Shown: positions 33,415-42,613 of the stretch, one piece after another
Layout: every line of letters begins with the position of its first letter
Position numbering within the stretch: the first letter of the stretch is position 1
Source of the DNA: Polyangiaceae bacterium
GTDB taxonomy: Bacteria; Myxococcota_A; Polyangia; Polyangiales; Polyangiaceae
Reading direction: 5' to 3'
Assembly (NCBI GenBank): GCA_016933275.1
Contig: JAFGBI010000463.1
Location: forward strand, 1-44,478
DNA length: 44,478 nt
Translations under genes and position numbers: made by a program
Notes under the pieces: generated by a model
Seen by the model: the letters and a program-made list of their open reading frames with translations, nothing else
What the model was told of the DNA's origin: nothing
Database searches by the model: none

Positions 33415-35567
33415 ACCAGCATTGATGCCGCGAACTCGCGCACGGTCGAGAGTTCCGTCGTACGACGGGCGGGGGGTAGGGCGTCGAGCAGGCGGCGCCC
33501 ATAGCCACGGCTCGTCACTCGGCCGTCGAGCAGGGCGACGATACCCCGATCCCGCCGGGTGCGTACGAGGCGACCGAAGCCCTGCTTGAGCGTAATCGCT
33601 GCCGCCGGGACGAACAGGTCGACGAACGGGTTCTTCCCATCCCGCTCGAGAGCGAGCGCACGCGCACGTACGACCGGATCGGTGGGAACGGCGAACGGAA
33701 CCTTCTCGAGCACGACCAACCGGAGAGCACGCCCCGGGACGTCGACCCCTTCCCAAAACCCCATCGTGGCCACCAGCACGGCATCCTCCGTACCGCGGAA
33801 TTCACCAATGAGCGCGGATTTTGGCGCATCGCCCTGCACGAGCACGCGGCACTCGGGGAGGGCCGCGCGCAGACCCGCCCCCAGCTGCCGGAGGGAGCGA
33901 AGGGAAGTCGTGAGGACGAACGCGCCACCGCCAGTCGCGGCAACGAGGTCGGCGATGCGGCGGATGGCCGCGGCGGCGAACCCCGCGTCGCCGGGCGCAG
34001 GAAGGTCCCGCGGTAGGTAGAGCAACACCGACCCCGCGAAGTCGAACGGAGACTCGACCACCGCTTCCATGACCGAAAGCCCGGGATCGGCGAGCCCCAG
34101 CCGTCCCCTCAGGTAGCCGAAATCACCGCGCGATCCTCCGCTTGGCGGTGCGTCGGCCGTGAGCGCGATTCCGTCGCTCCCCACCACGACGGCGCGGTGA
34201 CCGGTCGTTAGGGTGGCGCTCGTGAGAACGACCGAGGGGATCCGCTCGAAGACCTGAGTTCGAAACAGGGCGGCCAGGTCCACTGGTGCGGCGGACAGCG
34301 CGGGGCGCGATGGATCGGGTTCGAACCAGGCCACCAATCCCCGACCCGTGTCCACGATCGCCGCCAGCTGATCGCGCAGGAGCTCAGCACGTCGCGCGAC
34401 CACCTCCAGCACATCGGCCACGGAGCGCGCCGTGCCGGACATGGCGGGGTCGCGGTCGCGGAGCGCGGTGGCGACAAGGGTGGCGAGCGCGCCCAGTCCT
34501 TCGAGTACGCGGTCGAGGTCGAGCCAACGCGAGCGGAGGTCGCCGCACCACAGATCGCGCTCGACGGCGACCCTCCCTTCCCCCTGCCCAACCGCGACCG
34601 CGAGCGCGGCGAAGAACGTCGCGCTCGCTGGCTCGACGTCCTCAGCGAGCGCGCTCGAGGACCGGGGCACCAGTCCCGGTTCGAGAGCGCGCGCACGTGC
34701 CAGGCCTTGGGCGGCATCGCGCGCGAGGACCGCGATACGGGGCCGGGAGACGCGCACGCCGAAGAAGGTCGTCGCGATGTCCTCGAGCTGGTGGGCTTCG
34801 TCGAAGATGACCGCGTCATAGTCGGGGATCACCCGACCTGGGTGTGGCCCGCGCAGCGCGAGGTCCGCGAAGAAGAGATGGTGGTTCACCACGACCAACC
34901 GAGCTCGCTCGGCTGCTCGGCGCATCCGGGTGACGAAGCACTCTTCGTGGTGAGGGCACTGGTGACCGATCCGGGTGTCGCTCGACGCGGTAATCTGGGC
35001 GAGGATCGGATCGTCTTCCGGGAGATCGACGAGCTCCGCGACGTCCCCGGAGGTCGTCCGCTCGAGCCATTGGTCGATGATGCGGAGGCTCCGCGAGAGG
35101 CGTGGCGAGTTCGGATCGGCGGTCGCCGCTAGGTCGCGATAGCGGCGCCGGCAGAGGTAGTTGCCGAGCCCCTTCATGACCGCCACCGAGGGCTGCAACC
35201 CCAACGCGTGCGCGACGAGGGGAAGATCGCTCTTCAGGATCTGTTCCTCGAGCGCCCGGGTCGCCGTGGACACCACCACCTTCCGCCCGCTCTGCACGGC
35301 TGGAACGAGGTACGCAAGAGTCTTTCCCGTACCCGTGCCCGCTTCCACCAGCAGGATCTGGTCGTCCGCGAGCGCCTCGGCAACCGCCGAGGCCATCTCC
35401 AGCTGCCCGGGTCGCGCTTCGTATCCAGCAAAGGCTCGGGCCAGCGGTCCGTCAGGACCCAACGCCGCTACGGCAACGGCGGCGGGCCCCGTCGACCACC
35501 CGGGTTTGTGGTCTCCGGCCGATAGTTTGGTCCGGGGGCTCACGGCACCAGCGCTAGGTGGGGTCAT
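33411..35567 (-). CDS. DinG/XPD-family ATP-dependent helicase with one Fe-S cysteine replaced
   Basis: Superfamily 2 helicase related to DinG, which unwinds DNA or resolves R-loops and forked DNA. From the ATG at 35567 (718 residues) it has Walker A AGTGTGKT (76-83), the DEAH box FDEAH (255-259), TSATLTTG and the C-terminal motif QGFGRLVRTRRDRG. DinG proteins hold a [4Fe-4S] cluster with four cysteines; here Cys139 (NYLCRRRY), Cys204 and Cys210 (CPHHEEC) are kept, but the position four residues before Cys204 is Arg199. The start overlaps the end of the upstream PilZ gene by 14 bp, so the two are probably co-expressed. The stop codon is part of repeat copy D. Confidence 0.9.
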   Translation of the reverse strand: MTPPSAGAVSPRTKLSAGDHKPGWSTGPAAVAVAALGPDGPLARAFAGYEARPGQLEMASAVAEALADDQILLVEAGTGTGKTLAYLVPAVQSGRKVVVSTATRALEEQILKSDLPLVAHALGLQPSVAVMKGLGNYLCRRRYRDLAATADPNSPRLSRSLRIIDQWLERTTSGDVAELVDLPEDDPILAQITASSDTRIGHQCPHHEECFVTRMRRAAERARLVVVNHHLFFADLALRGPHPGRVIPDYDAVIFDEAHQLEDIATTFFGVRVSRPRIAVLARDAAQGLARARALEPGLVPRSSSALAEDVEPASATFFAALAVAVGQGEGRVAVERDLWCGDLRSRWLDLDRVLEGLGALATLVATALRDRDPAMSGTARSVADVLEVVARRAELLRDQLAAIVDTGRGLVAWFEPDPSRPALSAAPVDLAALFRTQVFERIPSVVLTSATLTTGHRAVVVGSDGIALTADAPPSGGSRGDFGYLRGRLGLADPGLSVMEAVVESPFDFAGSVLLYLPRDLPAPGDAGFAAAAIRRIADLVAATGGGAFVLTTSLRSLRQLGAGLRAALPECRVLVQGDAPKSALIGEFRGTEDAVLVATMGFWEGVDVPGRALRLVVLEKVPFAVPTDPVVRARALALERDGKNPFVDLFVPAAAITLKQGFGRLVRTRRDRGIVALLDGRVTSRGYGRRLLDALPPARRTTELSTVREFAASMLV

Positions 35568-35877
35568 CGGCAGGGGGAATGCTCCCGGCCGTGTCGAGAA
35601 ACTGGAGCCCCACGACCTGGCCGCCAGGCGCGGATTTGACCCACGCGATCCGGGCTGGACGGGAGGGGGTGTTGGCATCCCCGGCCTGCACATCGACCAG
35701 ATCGCCCTCGTTCAGCTGGCCCTCGATCACCACCCGAAGACCTCCGCGGCTGACGTTCAACGACCAGCCTTCTACCTCTGCCTCCTCACGGCACAACGTC
35801 ACCCGTTCCGACGTGGCGCGGCGAGCGCCACCGACGTGCCGGCGTTGCGCGGCTTGGGGTGGGCGGGAGTCGCTCAC
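35554..35877 (-). CDS. PilZ-domain protein overlapping the helicase gene
   Basis: A small PilZ domain: NVSRGGLRVV matches the D/NxSxxG motif, and GLQFLDTAG closes the barrel. The arginine motif is present only loosely (RRATSER instead of RxxxR), so cyclic di-GMP binding is less certain than for the PilZ protein at 14401-14805. I prefer a GTG at 35877 (107 residues) because sequence upstream of it does not look like protein; the open frame reaches 35997. The gene ends inside the helicase gene, so cyclic di-GMP signalling could be linked to the helicase by co-expression, though this may be only a shared transcript. Confidence 0.7.
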   Translation of the reverse strand: MSDSRPPQAAQRRHVGGARRATSERVTLCREEAEVEGWSLNVSRGGLRVVIEGQLNEGDLVDVQAGDANTPSRPARIAWVKSAPGGQVVGLQFLDTAGSIPPADDPT

Positions 35878-36086
35878 TGGCTCGGCAGGATAGCAGAGCT
35901 TGGGGACGCCGGCGTCCCAGCCTCTCTTGGAGGCCCCGCTTGACGCTGGGGACTTCGTCTGAAAAAGTGCCGGTGTGGGGTTGAGCCTGGTCCCCATCGG
36001 GGATTTCTCTTGCAGATACCGCGCGTTGCCGCTCGGAGGGGGCGGTCCGAGGCGCAGACTCGGCCGTGCAGCCCTTCTATGGTCCG

Positions 36087-36533
36087 ATGGCCCAACTGCC
36101 TAGCCGCCAAGAGCTGAAACGGGAGCTCGTCGCTCGGGGATTCGAGCCATTCCGAACCCTGGGCGACGCCGTGGTTCTGGCCGACCGAGTGCGTGACAAC
36201 CTCATCATGGACAGCGGCGTTTCGGCTGGAGTGGCCGAGACTCTCTTCGTTCGAGTGGTCTTCCACGCCGAGGAGATGGCCTTCCCCGGCGAGGAAGCGA
36301 GCCACCTGCTCGTCCGGGCAAGGGAGCTCGCCCGCCCGCTCTTGTCGCGGGGCTACCGCGAGGTTGGCGTGGCGGCGGTGCCGATCCGAGATCCGGGGGA
36401 TCGGAGTCAGATCCTCGACACCTGGCACGAGGTTACCTTCGTCCGAACCGTGCATTCGCTCGAGGAGCTGGTGGAAGAGCTACGCATTGCCCTGCCCATC
36501 GAGAAGACGGCCGGCCCCGGACCCCGCTCGTAG
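36087..36533 (+). CDS. Uncharacterised 148-residue protein
   Basis: A compact, probably cytoplasmic protein starting MAQLPSRQELKRELVARGFE, with a middle beta-rich part (TLFVRVVFHAEEMAF) and an ending in helix (SLEELVEELRIALPIE). I do not recognise the family. It has no signal peptide or membrane segment. An upstream GTG at 36066 is a possible alternative start; neither has a clear ribosome site. It lies 86 bp before the foldase gene on the same strand and is divergent from the PilZ-helicase pair. Function unknown. Confidence 0.6.
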   Translation: MAQLPSRQELKRELVARGFEPFRTLGDAVVLADRVRDNLIMDSGVSAGVAETLFVRVVFHAEEMAFPGEEASHLLVRARELARPLLSRGYREVGVAAVPIRDPGDRSQILDTWHEVTFVRTVHSLEELVEELRIALPIEKTAGPGPRS

Positions 36534-36619
36534 ACCCCCTCATCACAGCGTGGTATGTGCGCGACCCCGATCCGCGAGGGCGCTCTTGAACGCCAAGATC
36601 CGCGGAGGAGTGTCCTTCC

Positions 36620-38392
36620 ATGCTGAGCGTATTCCGCCAAGGCGGCATGACCCAAACCCTCATTGGTGCGGTCGTGTCGCTCATCATCGTCGTCTTCGTC
36701 GTCGAGTTCCGAGCGGCCAGCGGCCAGGGCGGGGGCAAGGTCGCCGTCGAGTGTGCGGTGAAGGTCGGCACCCGGTGCATCGGCGAGAAGGAATTTTTTG
36801 CGGCCCAGCGCCTGGCGGCGTGGGACGGCATGGAAGTGCGCCAGATGAAGGAGCTGGATTTCGAGCGCCGTGTCGCCGAGGGGCTCGTCGAACGCTCGCT
36901 CCTGGTGGGAGAGGCCGAGCGGGTCGGGCTCGGCATCGGTGACAGCGAATTGGAAGACGAGCTCGAGGCTGGCCGGGTGCGGGTCTCGCTGGCCGCTCGG
37001 GACCTCGACGACCTGGCGCAGCGGCTCGGGCTCTGCAACTTGGTTCCGAACCCCCTCGTGGCCGACCCGGAGCGGGCTCGCCGGCTCGCCGTCTGTGATC
37101 CCGCTGGTCCCCGTGGCGTACGGACGATCGAGGTGAAGAGCGGGAAGACGGGCCGCTTCGACTACAAGATCTACGAACGCACGATCCGGATTCGCGCCAA
37201 CCGAAGCCCCAGGGAGTTCCGCGAGACGCAGCGCGAGGAGCTCATCGCCGAGCGCATGCGCGAGGTCATCCGAACGGAGGTCCGGGTATCTGAAGCCGAG
37301 ACCTGGCTCGCCTTCGAGCGGGCGCGTTCGAGCGCGGTGATCGACGAGGCCAGGATCGAGCGGGACTGGTTCGCACGGTACGTCGTCGAGTCGCCCGACT
37401 CCGCCGTGCTCGACTGGGCCGCGGCCAACCAGGCCGAGGTCGACGAGGCCTGGAAGGAAGAGAAGGCGAGGTTCGTCGCCGGCTGTTCGGTGGTAAGTGA
37501 GATCGTCACTCGGTTCTCTGCCACGACGACCGACGAGGACAAGGTCGTGTTGCGCGGAAGGATCGACACCGCGAAGAAGGCGCTCGACGGCGGTGCCGAC
37601 TTCGCCAAGGTGGCCCGGGAGACCAGCGACGGGTTGGCCGCACCCAACGGTGGCGAAATCGGCTGTCTCGACGCGACGGCCTACGGCGACGGCGGCGAGG
37701 CGCTCGTCGCGGCCGTGAAGGACCTGCCGGTCGGTTCGACGACGCCCGTGCTCGAGACGGGTGTGGGATTCCACATCCTGCGCGTCGAAGCCCGCCCCAA
37801 CGAAGCAACCCTCGATGCCACTGGCCGCAAGGTGGTCGCTCGACGCCGCTATGTCCGATTCAAGGCGGCGGGGCTCGCCAAGCAGTTCGCGGACGAGGTC
37901 ATCGCTCGAGTGAAGGGCGGCCAGCCGCTGGAGGGCGCGGTGCTCGAGCTCGCGCGGGCAGCCCTCGCACAACCGGACGCGCAGAACGGTGCCCAGAAGG
38001 CGAGCACGCCGACCGGTTTCGACGCGGCGAGTCGACCTCGGGTTCGCCGCAGCGCGGCGTTCGCGCGTCTCGGGCGGCCCATTCCGGACGCGATCGGTGA
38101 CGGCAACGTCGCCGCCCAAGCGTTCGGGCTCGAGAAGCCGGGGACCCTCTACCCAAACCCCGTTCCGACGGGGGCTGGGTACTCGGTGATGGTGCTGGTG
38201 GAGAAGAAGCTCGCCGATCGTGCGGAGTTTGACCGCGACAGGGTCTCCTTGATGCGGGAACGGCAGCGACTGAAGGCCGACGAGGCGCTGACCGAGTACA
38301 TCGCCGCCCTCCGCAAGGCCGCGGAAGGGCAGATCGTCATCAACGAGAAGCTCATCGCACCCAAGAAGGAGGACGGGGAAGCCGAGGAATGA
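36620..38392 (+). CDS. Membrane-anchored peptidyl-prolyl isomerase of the SurA/PpiD (parvulin) family
   Basis: A periplasmic folding helper. The 590-residue protein has an N-terminal anchor (GGMTQTLIGAVVSLIIVVFVVEF), a SurA-N-like helical region and a parvulin domain at about residues 290-395: VVSEIVTRF, SDGLAAPNGGEIGCLD and GVGFHILRVEAR match the family core. A long helical region follows. The layout is that of PpiD: inner-membrane anchored, acting on exported proteins. The ATG at 36620 has a GGAGGAG ribosome site. Residues at the catalytic site cannot be judged fully by eye. The M16 peptidase gene follows after 51 bp, so both may act on exported or outer-membrane proteins. Confidence 0.85.
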   Translation: MLSVFRQGGMTQTLIGAVVSLIIVVFVVEFRAASGQGGGKVAVECAVKVGTRCIGEKEFFAAQRLAAWDGMEVRQMKELDFERRVAEGLVERSLLVGEAERVGLGIGDSELEDELEAGRVRVSLAARDLDDLAQRLGLCNLVPNPLVADPERARRLAVCDPAGPRGVRTIEVKSGKTGRFDYKIYERTIRIRANRSPREFRETQREELIAERMREVIRTEVRVSEAETWLAFERARSSAVIDEARIERDWFARYVVESPDSAVLDWAAANQAEVDEAWKEEKARFVAGCSVVSEIVTRFSATTTDEDKVVLRGRIDTAKKALDGGADFAKVARETSDGLAAPNGGEIGCLDATAYGDGGEALVAAVKDLPVGSTTPVLETGVGFHILRVEARPNEATLDATGRKVVARRRYVRFKAAGLAKQFADEVIARVKGGQPLEGAVLELARAALAQPDAQNGAQKASTPTGFDAASRPRVRRSAAFARLGRPIPDAIGDGNVAAQAFGLEKPGTLYPNPVPTGAGYSVMVLVEKKLADRAEFDRDRVSLMRERQRLKADEALTEYIAALRKAAEGQIVINEKLIAPKKEDGEAEE

Positions 38393-38443
38393 CGGACCCG
38401 CCCTCGAGCCTCCGCAACGACTCCGAGCCGGGATGACTCGCGC

Positions 38444-39757
38444 GTGACCGCGTTCGGAAACAGCACCACACCGCTCGCCGTGCTCCGCGGTGTGACGAGC
38501 GTGGTGGAGGGCGGCTTGGCGCTGGTCGTCGTTGCGCTGCCCGACTGCCACCGGACCGTGATCGAGGCAGAGTGCCGGATCGGTTCCCGGTACGAGGCCC
38601 CCGAGGACAATGGCCTGAGCCATTTCCTCGAGCACATGCTCTATCGCGGAACCCCAACGTTCCCGACCGCTTTGGCGTTGGCTGTCGCCATCGAGGAGCG
38701 CGGTGGTGCCCTGGCCGCCGCCACGTCCGTCGATCACGGTGCGCTCACCCTCACCGCGCCGCCGGAAACGGCCGACGACCTTATCCCCATCCTGGCCGAC
38801 GTCTACACCCAACCCCTCCTCGAGGGACTGGAGGCGGAGAAGGGGATCGTCCGCGAGGAGATCCTCGAGACCCTCGACGACGACGGCCGGCAGATCGATG
38901 CGGACAACCTGGTCCGCGCCTTGAGCTTCGGTGACCACCCGCTGGGCCGCCCCATCACGGGAACGATCGCGCACGTGGAAGGCTTCGACCGGACTCGCCT
39001 CCTCAAACACCACGGTGCGCACTACGTGGCGGAGGGGACGGTGGTCAGCGTGGCGGGTCCGGTCGATCCCGACCGAATGATGGCCCGGCTCGCCGGAGCC
39101 TTCGCGGCGCTGCCCCGGGGCCGGCGTCCAGTGCCCACACCACCCCCCGAGCCCGATGCGCCAAGGTTCGGCTACGTTCAGCATTCCACCTCTAGCCAGA
39201 CCTCGCTCCGCATAGCGTTCCGGGCACCTGCGGAGACCGATCCCGACGAGCCAGCGGTCGAGATCCTCGGCCGCCTCCTTGACGACGGCATGTCCACCCG
39301 CCTGTATCGGCGGATCTGTGACGAACTCGGGCTCTGCTACGATGTCTTCGCGCGCTACGAGGCCTACGAGGATGCCGGGCTGTTCGAGCTCGGCGCGGAC
39401 ACCGCGCACGAGAACGGAGCCGCGGTGATCGAGGAGATGCTCGCGGTCGTCAGCGAGCTCCGCGACGTCGGCCCCACTGCGCGCGAGTTGGCGAAGACCA
39501 AGGCGCGGTTCCGGTGGCAGCTCATCGAAATGGCAGACGACCCCACGGCTGCAGCGGAGTACTTTTGTGTTGAGCAACTGCTGGGCCTTGGGCGAACACC
39601 TGCGGACCGCTGGACAGCCATCGAGGCCGTCTCACTCGACCGGGTCCAGGCCGTCGCCAACCGGCTTTTCGATCGCCGTCGCTGTGCCGTCATCGCGAGC
39701 GGACGGCTGAAGCGAATCGCCCAGGACCGCATCCTCGAGCGCCTGCACCGATTCTGA
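38444..39757 (+). CDS. M16-family zinc peptidase
   Basis: Pitrilysin/processing-peptidase family. The 437-residue protein has the inverted zinc motif HFLEH (His60, Glu63, His64) and the third ligand region EKGIVREEILETLDD about 75 residues on, as expected for an active member. The length fits the single-module (PqqL/insulinase-like, about 430 residues) type. The start is a GTG at 38444 with no strong ribosome site. No signal peptide is evident, so its compartment is unclear. It follows the foldase gene on the same strand. Confidence 0.9.
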   Translation: MTAFGNSTTPLAVLRGVTSVVEGGLALVVVALPDCHRTVIEAECRIGSRYEAPEDNGLSHFLEHMLYRGTPTFPTALALAVAIEERGGALAAATSVDHGALTLTAPPETADDLIPILADVYTQPLLEGLEAEKGIVREEILETLDDDGRQIDADNLVRALSFGDHPLGRPITGTIAHVEGFDRTRLLKHHGAHYVAEGTVVSVAGPVDPDRMMARLAGAFAALPRGRRPVPTPPPEPDAPRFGYVQHSTSSQTSLRIAFRAPAETDPDEPAVEILGRLLDDGMSTRLYRRICDELGLCYDVFARYEAYEDAGLFELGADTAHENGAAVIEEMLAVVSELRDVGPTARELAKTKARFRWQLIEMADDPTAAAEYFCVEQLLGLGRTPADRWTAIEAVSLDRVQAVANRLFDRRRCAVIASGRLKRIAQDRILERLHRF

Positions 39758-39807
39758 TCGGCCGTGGAGGAGGGAGCCATCCCACCGGGGGACACCACAC
39801 GGACGGC

Positions 39808-40203
39808 CTACCTTCGTTTCTTGGCACGCGCAGACGCCGCCGGGCGTGGAGCCGTTCCCTTGGCGGTTTCCCGCACCAGAACCTCGACGAGCCGAATCGC
39901 CAGCTTCCGCGTCGACTCGTTGGCCCCACGAAGCAACCCCGCGAGCCGATCGTCCTTGGGGCGAGCACCCTTCGCTTGCGCCAGCAGATCCGTGATTTCG
40001 ACACCCAGAGCCGCCGCGAGACGGGTGAGGGTTTCGAGTGAGGGGTTCGCATTCGCCGAAGCGCGCCCACGCAGCACCCGCTCGAGACGCGCCACCGTCT
40101 CGACGGTCACCCCAGCCCCCGCTGCGAGCTCGGCTTGGGTCAAGCCCGCCTCGATACGCAGCCTGCGTACCCTCTCCGCCAATCTCAACGCGATCGCATC
40201 CAT
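39808..40203 (-). CDS. XRE-family transcriptional regulator
   Basis: A 131-residue protein with an HTH_3 domain at about residues 8-75: RLRIEAGLTQAELAAGAGVT, TVARLERVLRG and LTRLAAALGVEITDLLA. The C-terminal 55 residues are helical with a basic tail (RAKKRR). The domain fits Cro/CI-like repressors, which often control their own gene. Three GGAATTCC-like palindromes lie 66-126 bp upstream and could be its operators. The M16 peptidase gene ends 50 bp away on the opposite strand. Targets are unknown. Confidence 0.85.
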   Translation of the reverse strand: MDAIALRLAERVRRLRIEAGLTQAELAAGAGVTVETVARLERVLRGRASANANPSLETLTRLAAALGVEITDLLAQAKGARPKDDRLAGLLRGANESTRKLAIRLVEVLVRETAKGTAPRPAASARAKKRR

Positions 40204-40268
40204 CGGTCCTCCGCCTCCCGCTGCCGCGATGAGGCGCGGTAGCGAATCTCCTGGTTGCGAGACAACGT

Positions 40269-40329
40269 GGAATTCCTACACACTTTCGTTGGGCATTCCA
40301 AGTGGTCCGGGAAGCCGCAGGGGAATTCC
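40269..40329. promoter_or_regulatory. Three GGAATTCC-like palindromes upstream of the XRE regulator gene
   Basis: GGAATTCC occurs exactly at 40269-40276 and 40322-40329, with a one-base variant GGCATTCC at 40292-40299. They lie 66-126 bp upstream of the regulator start. Such repeated short palindromes are typical of Cro/CI-like operators, but their binding is inferred only from position. Confidence 0.35.
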
Positions 40330-40389
40330 GGACCGTGGGGTGCCGTGCCCGACTCGAGCGCGCGATTCCCCTGCCTTGGGCGCCGATCG

Positions 40390-40449
40390 CGTTCCCGACA
40401 GAAACCGTCTGTGCGAGGCGAGGACGCGTTTCCAGCGCTGCCTCTGGGG
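40390..40449 (+). repeat. Partial repeat copy E
   Basis: The loop GTGCGAGGCGA (40411-40421), the intact right hairpin arm (40422-40442) and the following CCTCTGG match copy C. The left arm (about 40390-40410) is degenerate and both CTAG ends are missing, so this is a decayed half-copy. Confidence 0.8.
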
Positions 40450-40707
40450 GTATGCGTTCACGCTCCAGCCGCCCCGGCCGAAAGCCGCTCAGCTGGCTGG
40501 GCGCGACGAGCACTCCACGCCCTCACCCACGCTGCTTCGCAGTGCGGGGCCCGGAGGACGCGGGTCCCGGGAGCGGAGCATGGTTGGGTACGTGAGCACC
40601 GCAGGACAGGAGCAACCCCCACGCTCTCCCCAACGCGCCCAGGCCCGCGTTGGGTCCCAGAGCGCGGGGCCCCGTCAGCAGAGTGGATCTCGGCCGGTCG
40701 TCTTGGC

Positions 40708-41367
40708 TCAGGACTCCGTGAACGGATACTCGGGGCGCGACTCGCGCAACCGGTCCTCGATCCTGATGAGATCGAGTCGATCGACCGTCCCCGACGCCAC
40801 CAGAGCGAGGCTCTCCGCCACGGCAAGCTCGGCGCCCGTTCCACCCGCACGGGTCTGGAAATAGACCGCAAGACAGCGACCGAGGCTCGCACCCACGGCA
40901 CCCAACCGGCCGTCCAACGTCGCTGGTCCCGCCGGTTCGACGACAACCACCAATCTCCCGCGATATCCTGGGGGAGACACGAGCGGACGGCTATCGACCA
41001 GGCCAGGGTCACCCTCGGTCGGCAGCTCGGGCCAGAAGAGGCGAGCCCGCTCGGCGCATTCGGCCGGCGTGACCGAGCGGACCGCCGCCCAAGTCCTGAG
41101 CCGGAAGACCGAACGGGTTGCCCGGTGGACCGCGTGAAACCCTGGTCCAGCAGGCGATCCCTTGGACCAACCACCAGCGTCGGGCAGGTTGAGGACGAGG
41201 CCCTCGTCTCGGAGCGCCACCTCAGCCCAGTCGCGGTCGATGAGGGGCTTCGCCGTTGGGCTAGCCGGAGGGCCGGCATGATGCACGGGCGGGGATGATG
41301 CCGCTGTGCAGGCGGAAACGTGCAGCAGGGGGAACGCCCCCAACCAGATCAATAGCGCGCGAGCCAC
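40708..41367 (-). CDS. Predicted lipoprotein coupled to ilvE
   Basis: A 219-residue protein with a lipoprotein signal peptide (MARALLIWLGAFPLLHVSAC, lipobox VSAC) and a mature domain starting with a Pro/Ser-rich linker. The middle alternates beta strands (RGRLVVVVEPAGPATLDG) and a cysteine in GRCLAVYF. No family recognised. Its start codon lies inside the end of ilvE (19-bp overlap), so it is translationally coupled to it, although a link to amino-acid metabolism is not evident from the sequence. Confidence 0.72.
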   Translation of the reverse strand: MARALLIWLGAFPLLHVSACTAASSPPVHHAGPPASPTAKPLIDRDWAEVALRDEGLVLNLPDAGGWSKGSPAGPGFHAVHRATRSVFRLRTWAAVRSVTPAECAERARLFWPELPTEGDPGLVDSRPLVSPPGYRGRLVVVVEPAGPATLDGRLGAVGASLGRCLAVYFQTRAGGTGAELAVAESLALVASGTVDRLDLIRIEDRLRESRPEYPFTES

Positions 41368-42272
41368 TCGGGGTGTGAGTCGTCGCTGCCCTTGACCACG
41401 TCGAAGTATCGCTGCTGCAGGCGGGCCGTGATCTCACCCCGGCATCCCTGTCCGATCGTGCGGTGGTCTACCTCGCGAACTGGCGTGACCTCGGCCGCTG
41501 TCCCCGTGAGGAAGACCTCGTCGGCAAGGTAGAGCTCATCGCGGGTGATGGGGGCCTCACGGAGCGGAATCCCCTCTTCTTCGGCCAGCGTGATCACGGT
41601 GTCTCTCGTAATGCCCGCCAGAATCGAAGCCGAGAGCGGCGGAGTGGTGATCCGGCCGTCCTTGACCAGGAAGATGTTCTCCCCGCTCCCTTCGCTCACG
41701 TATCCGTTGACGTCGAGCATGAGGGCCTCGTCGAAGCCTGCGCCCTTCGCCTCCGTCTTCGCCATCACTGAATTGATGTACTGACCCGTGATCTTCCCCT
41801 TCGCGAAGGCGACGTTGATGTGGTGGCGAGCATAAGAGCTCACCTTGCACCGAATACCCCGGTCGAGCCCTTCCTGACCAAGGTACGCTCCCCAACTCCA
41901 AGCCATCACCACGCTGAGGGTCGGATTGCTCACGGGCAGGATCCCCATCGCCCCGTCCCCGAGCAGGACCATCGGGCGAAGGTAGCCGTCGCTCATCCCG
42001 TTTGCGCTCAGGACCTCGCAGCACCCCCGTTCGAAATCCAACGGGCCAAGGTTTGGGGTGATCATGACGAGGCGGCAGGAGTCGTAGAGCCGCTTGATGT
42101 GCTCGCGGAGGCGAAACACCGCAGAGCGACCGTCGGCGCGTCGATAGGCGCGAATGCCCTCGAAGGCCCCTACCCCGTAATGGAGGGAATGCGTGAGCAA
42201 CGACACCGAGCCTTGGGTGGCCCAGTCGCGGATCTCGCCGTCACGCCAAAACTTCAATGCTGGCTCTACCAT
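41349..42272 (-). CDS. ilvE: Branched-chain amino-acid aminotransferase IlvE
   Basis: IlvE is a PLP-dependent (fold type IV) enzyme for the last transamination of leucine, isoleucine and valine synthesis. The 307-residue protein has LLTHSLHYGVGAFEGIRAY, then KGKITGQYINSVMAKTEA with the PLP-binding lysine, EALMLDVNGYVSEGSGENIF and the C-terminal VFLTGTAAEVTPV, all as expected. The ATG at 42272 has a GGAG ribosome site at 10 bases. The frame stays open to 42344. The downstream lipoprotein gene overlaps its end. Confidence 0.96.
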   Translation of the reverse strand: MVEPALKFWRDGEIRDWATQGSVSLLTHSLHYGVGAFEGIRAYRRADGRSAVFRLREHIKRLYDSCRLVMITPNLGPLDFERGCCEVLSANGMSDGYLRPMVLLGDGAMGILPVSNPTLSVVMAWSWGAYLGQEGLDRGIRCKVSSYARHHINVAFAKGKITGQYINSVMAKTEAKGAGFDEALMLDVNGYVSEGSGENIFLVKDGRITTPPLSASILAGITRDTVITLAEEEGIPLREAPITRDELYLADEVFLTGTAAEVTPVREVDHRTIGQGCRGEITARLQQRYFDVVKGSDDSHPEWLARY

Positions 42273-42613
42273 CTCGCTAGGATCTCCGCCGCGCGGCGCC
42301 TGGCCGCCCAACAAAACGACGGAATACGGTGGGATCAGCGGCAACGCAAGCTGCGCACCGCGTTACCGCGCCAGGTCCGAGGTTTTGGCCCGTCCTTCCT
42401 TCGGGGGGAGCTGGTCAGCGGGACGTTTTTGCTCCCCAGCGGAGAGTCCTCGTGGTAGTCAGCAGGGGTCTGGGCAGGAGCTATCCCCGACGGCACCGTC
42501 CCGCGCCGAGGGTGTGGTCGAGGCGCGACATCCCCCCGGACTCGTTCGTCGGACGCGTGGGCTTGCGAGACACAGCACGCCTTCGCCATTACGGAATACG
42601 GAAACGACTCGAC
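42273..42613. other. Divergent intergenic region upstream of ilvE and the Arg-rich protein gene
   Basis: 341 bp between two divergent start codons, so it should hold both promoters, but I see no convincing -35/-10 pair, leader peptide or attenuator hairpin for ilvE. Confidence 0.4.

Larger units (their letters stand above)
40204..40707. other. 504-bp region between the XRE regulator and the small lipoprotein gene
   Basis: It contains three palindromic boxes (40269-40329) and the partial repeat copy E (40390-40449). No convincing coding sequence is visible in the remaining part (40450-40707). Confidence 0.5.

Noticed and set aside
36407..39577. 1056-residue open frame on the minus strand
   Set aside because: Runs antisense through the foldase and M16 peptidase genes, which have clear family motifs; composition (His/Arg/Gly-rich) is typical of high-GC antisense frames.
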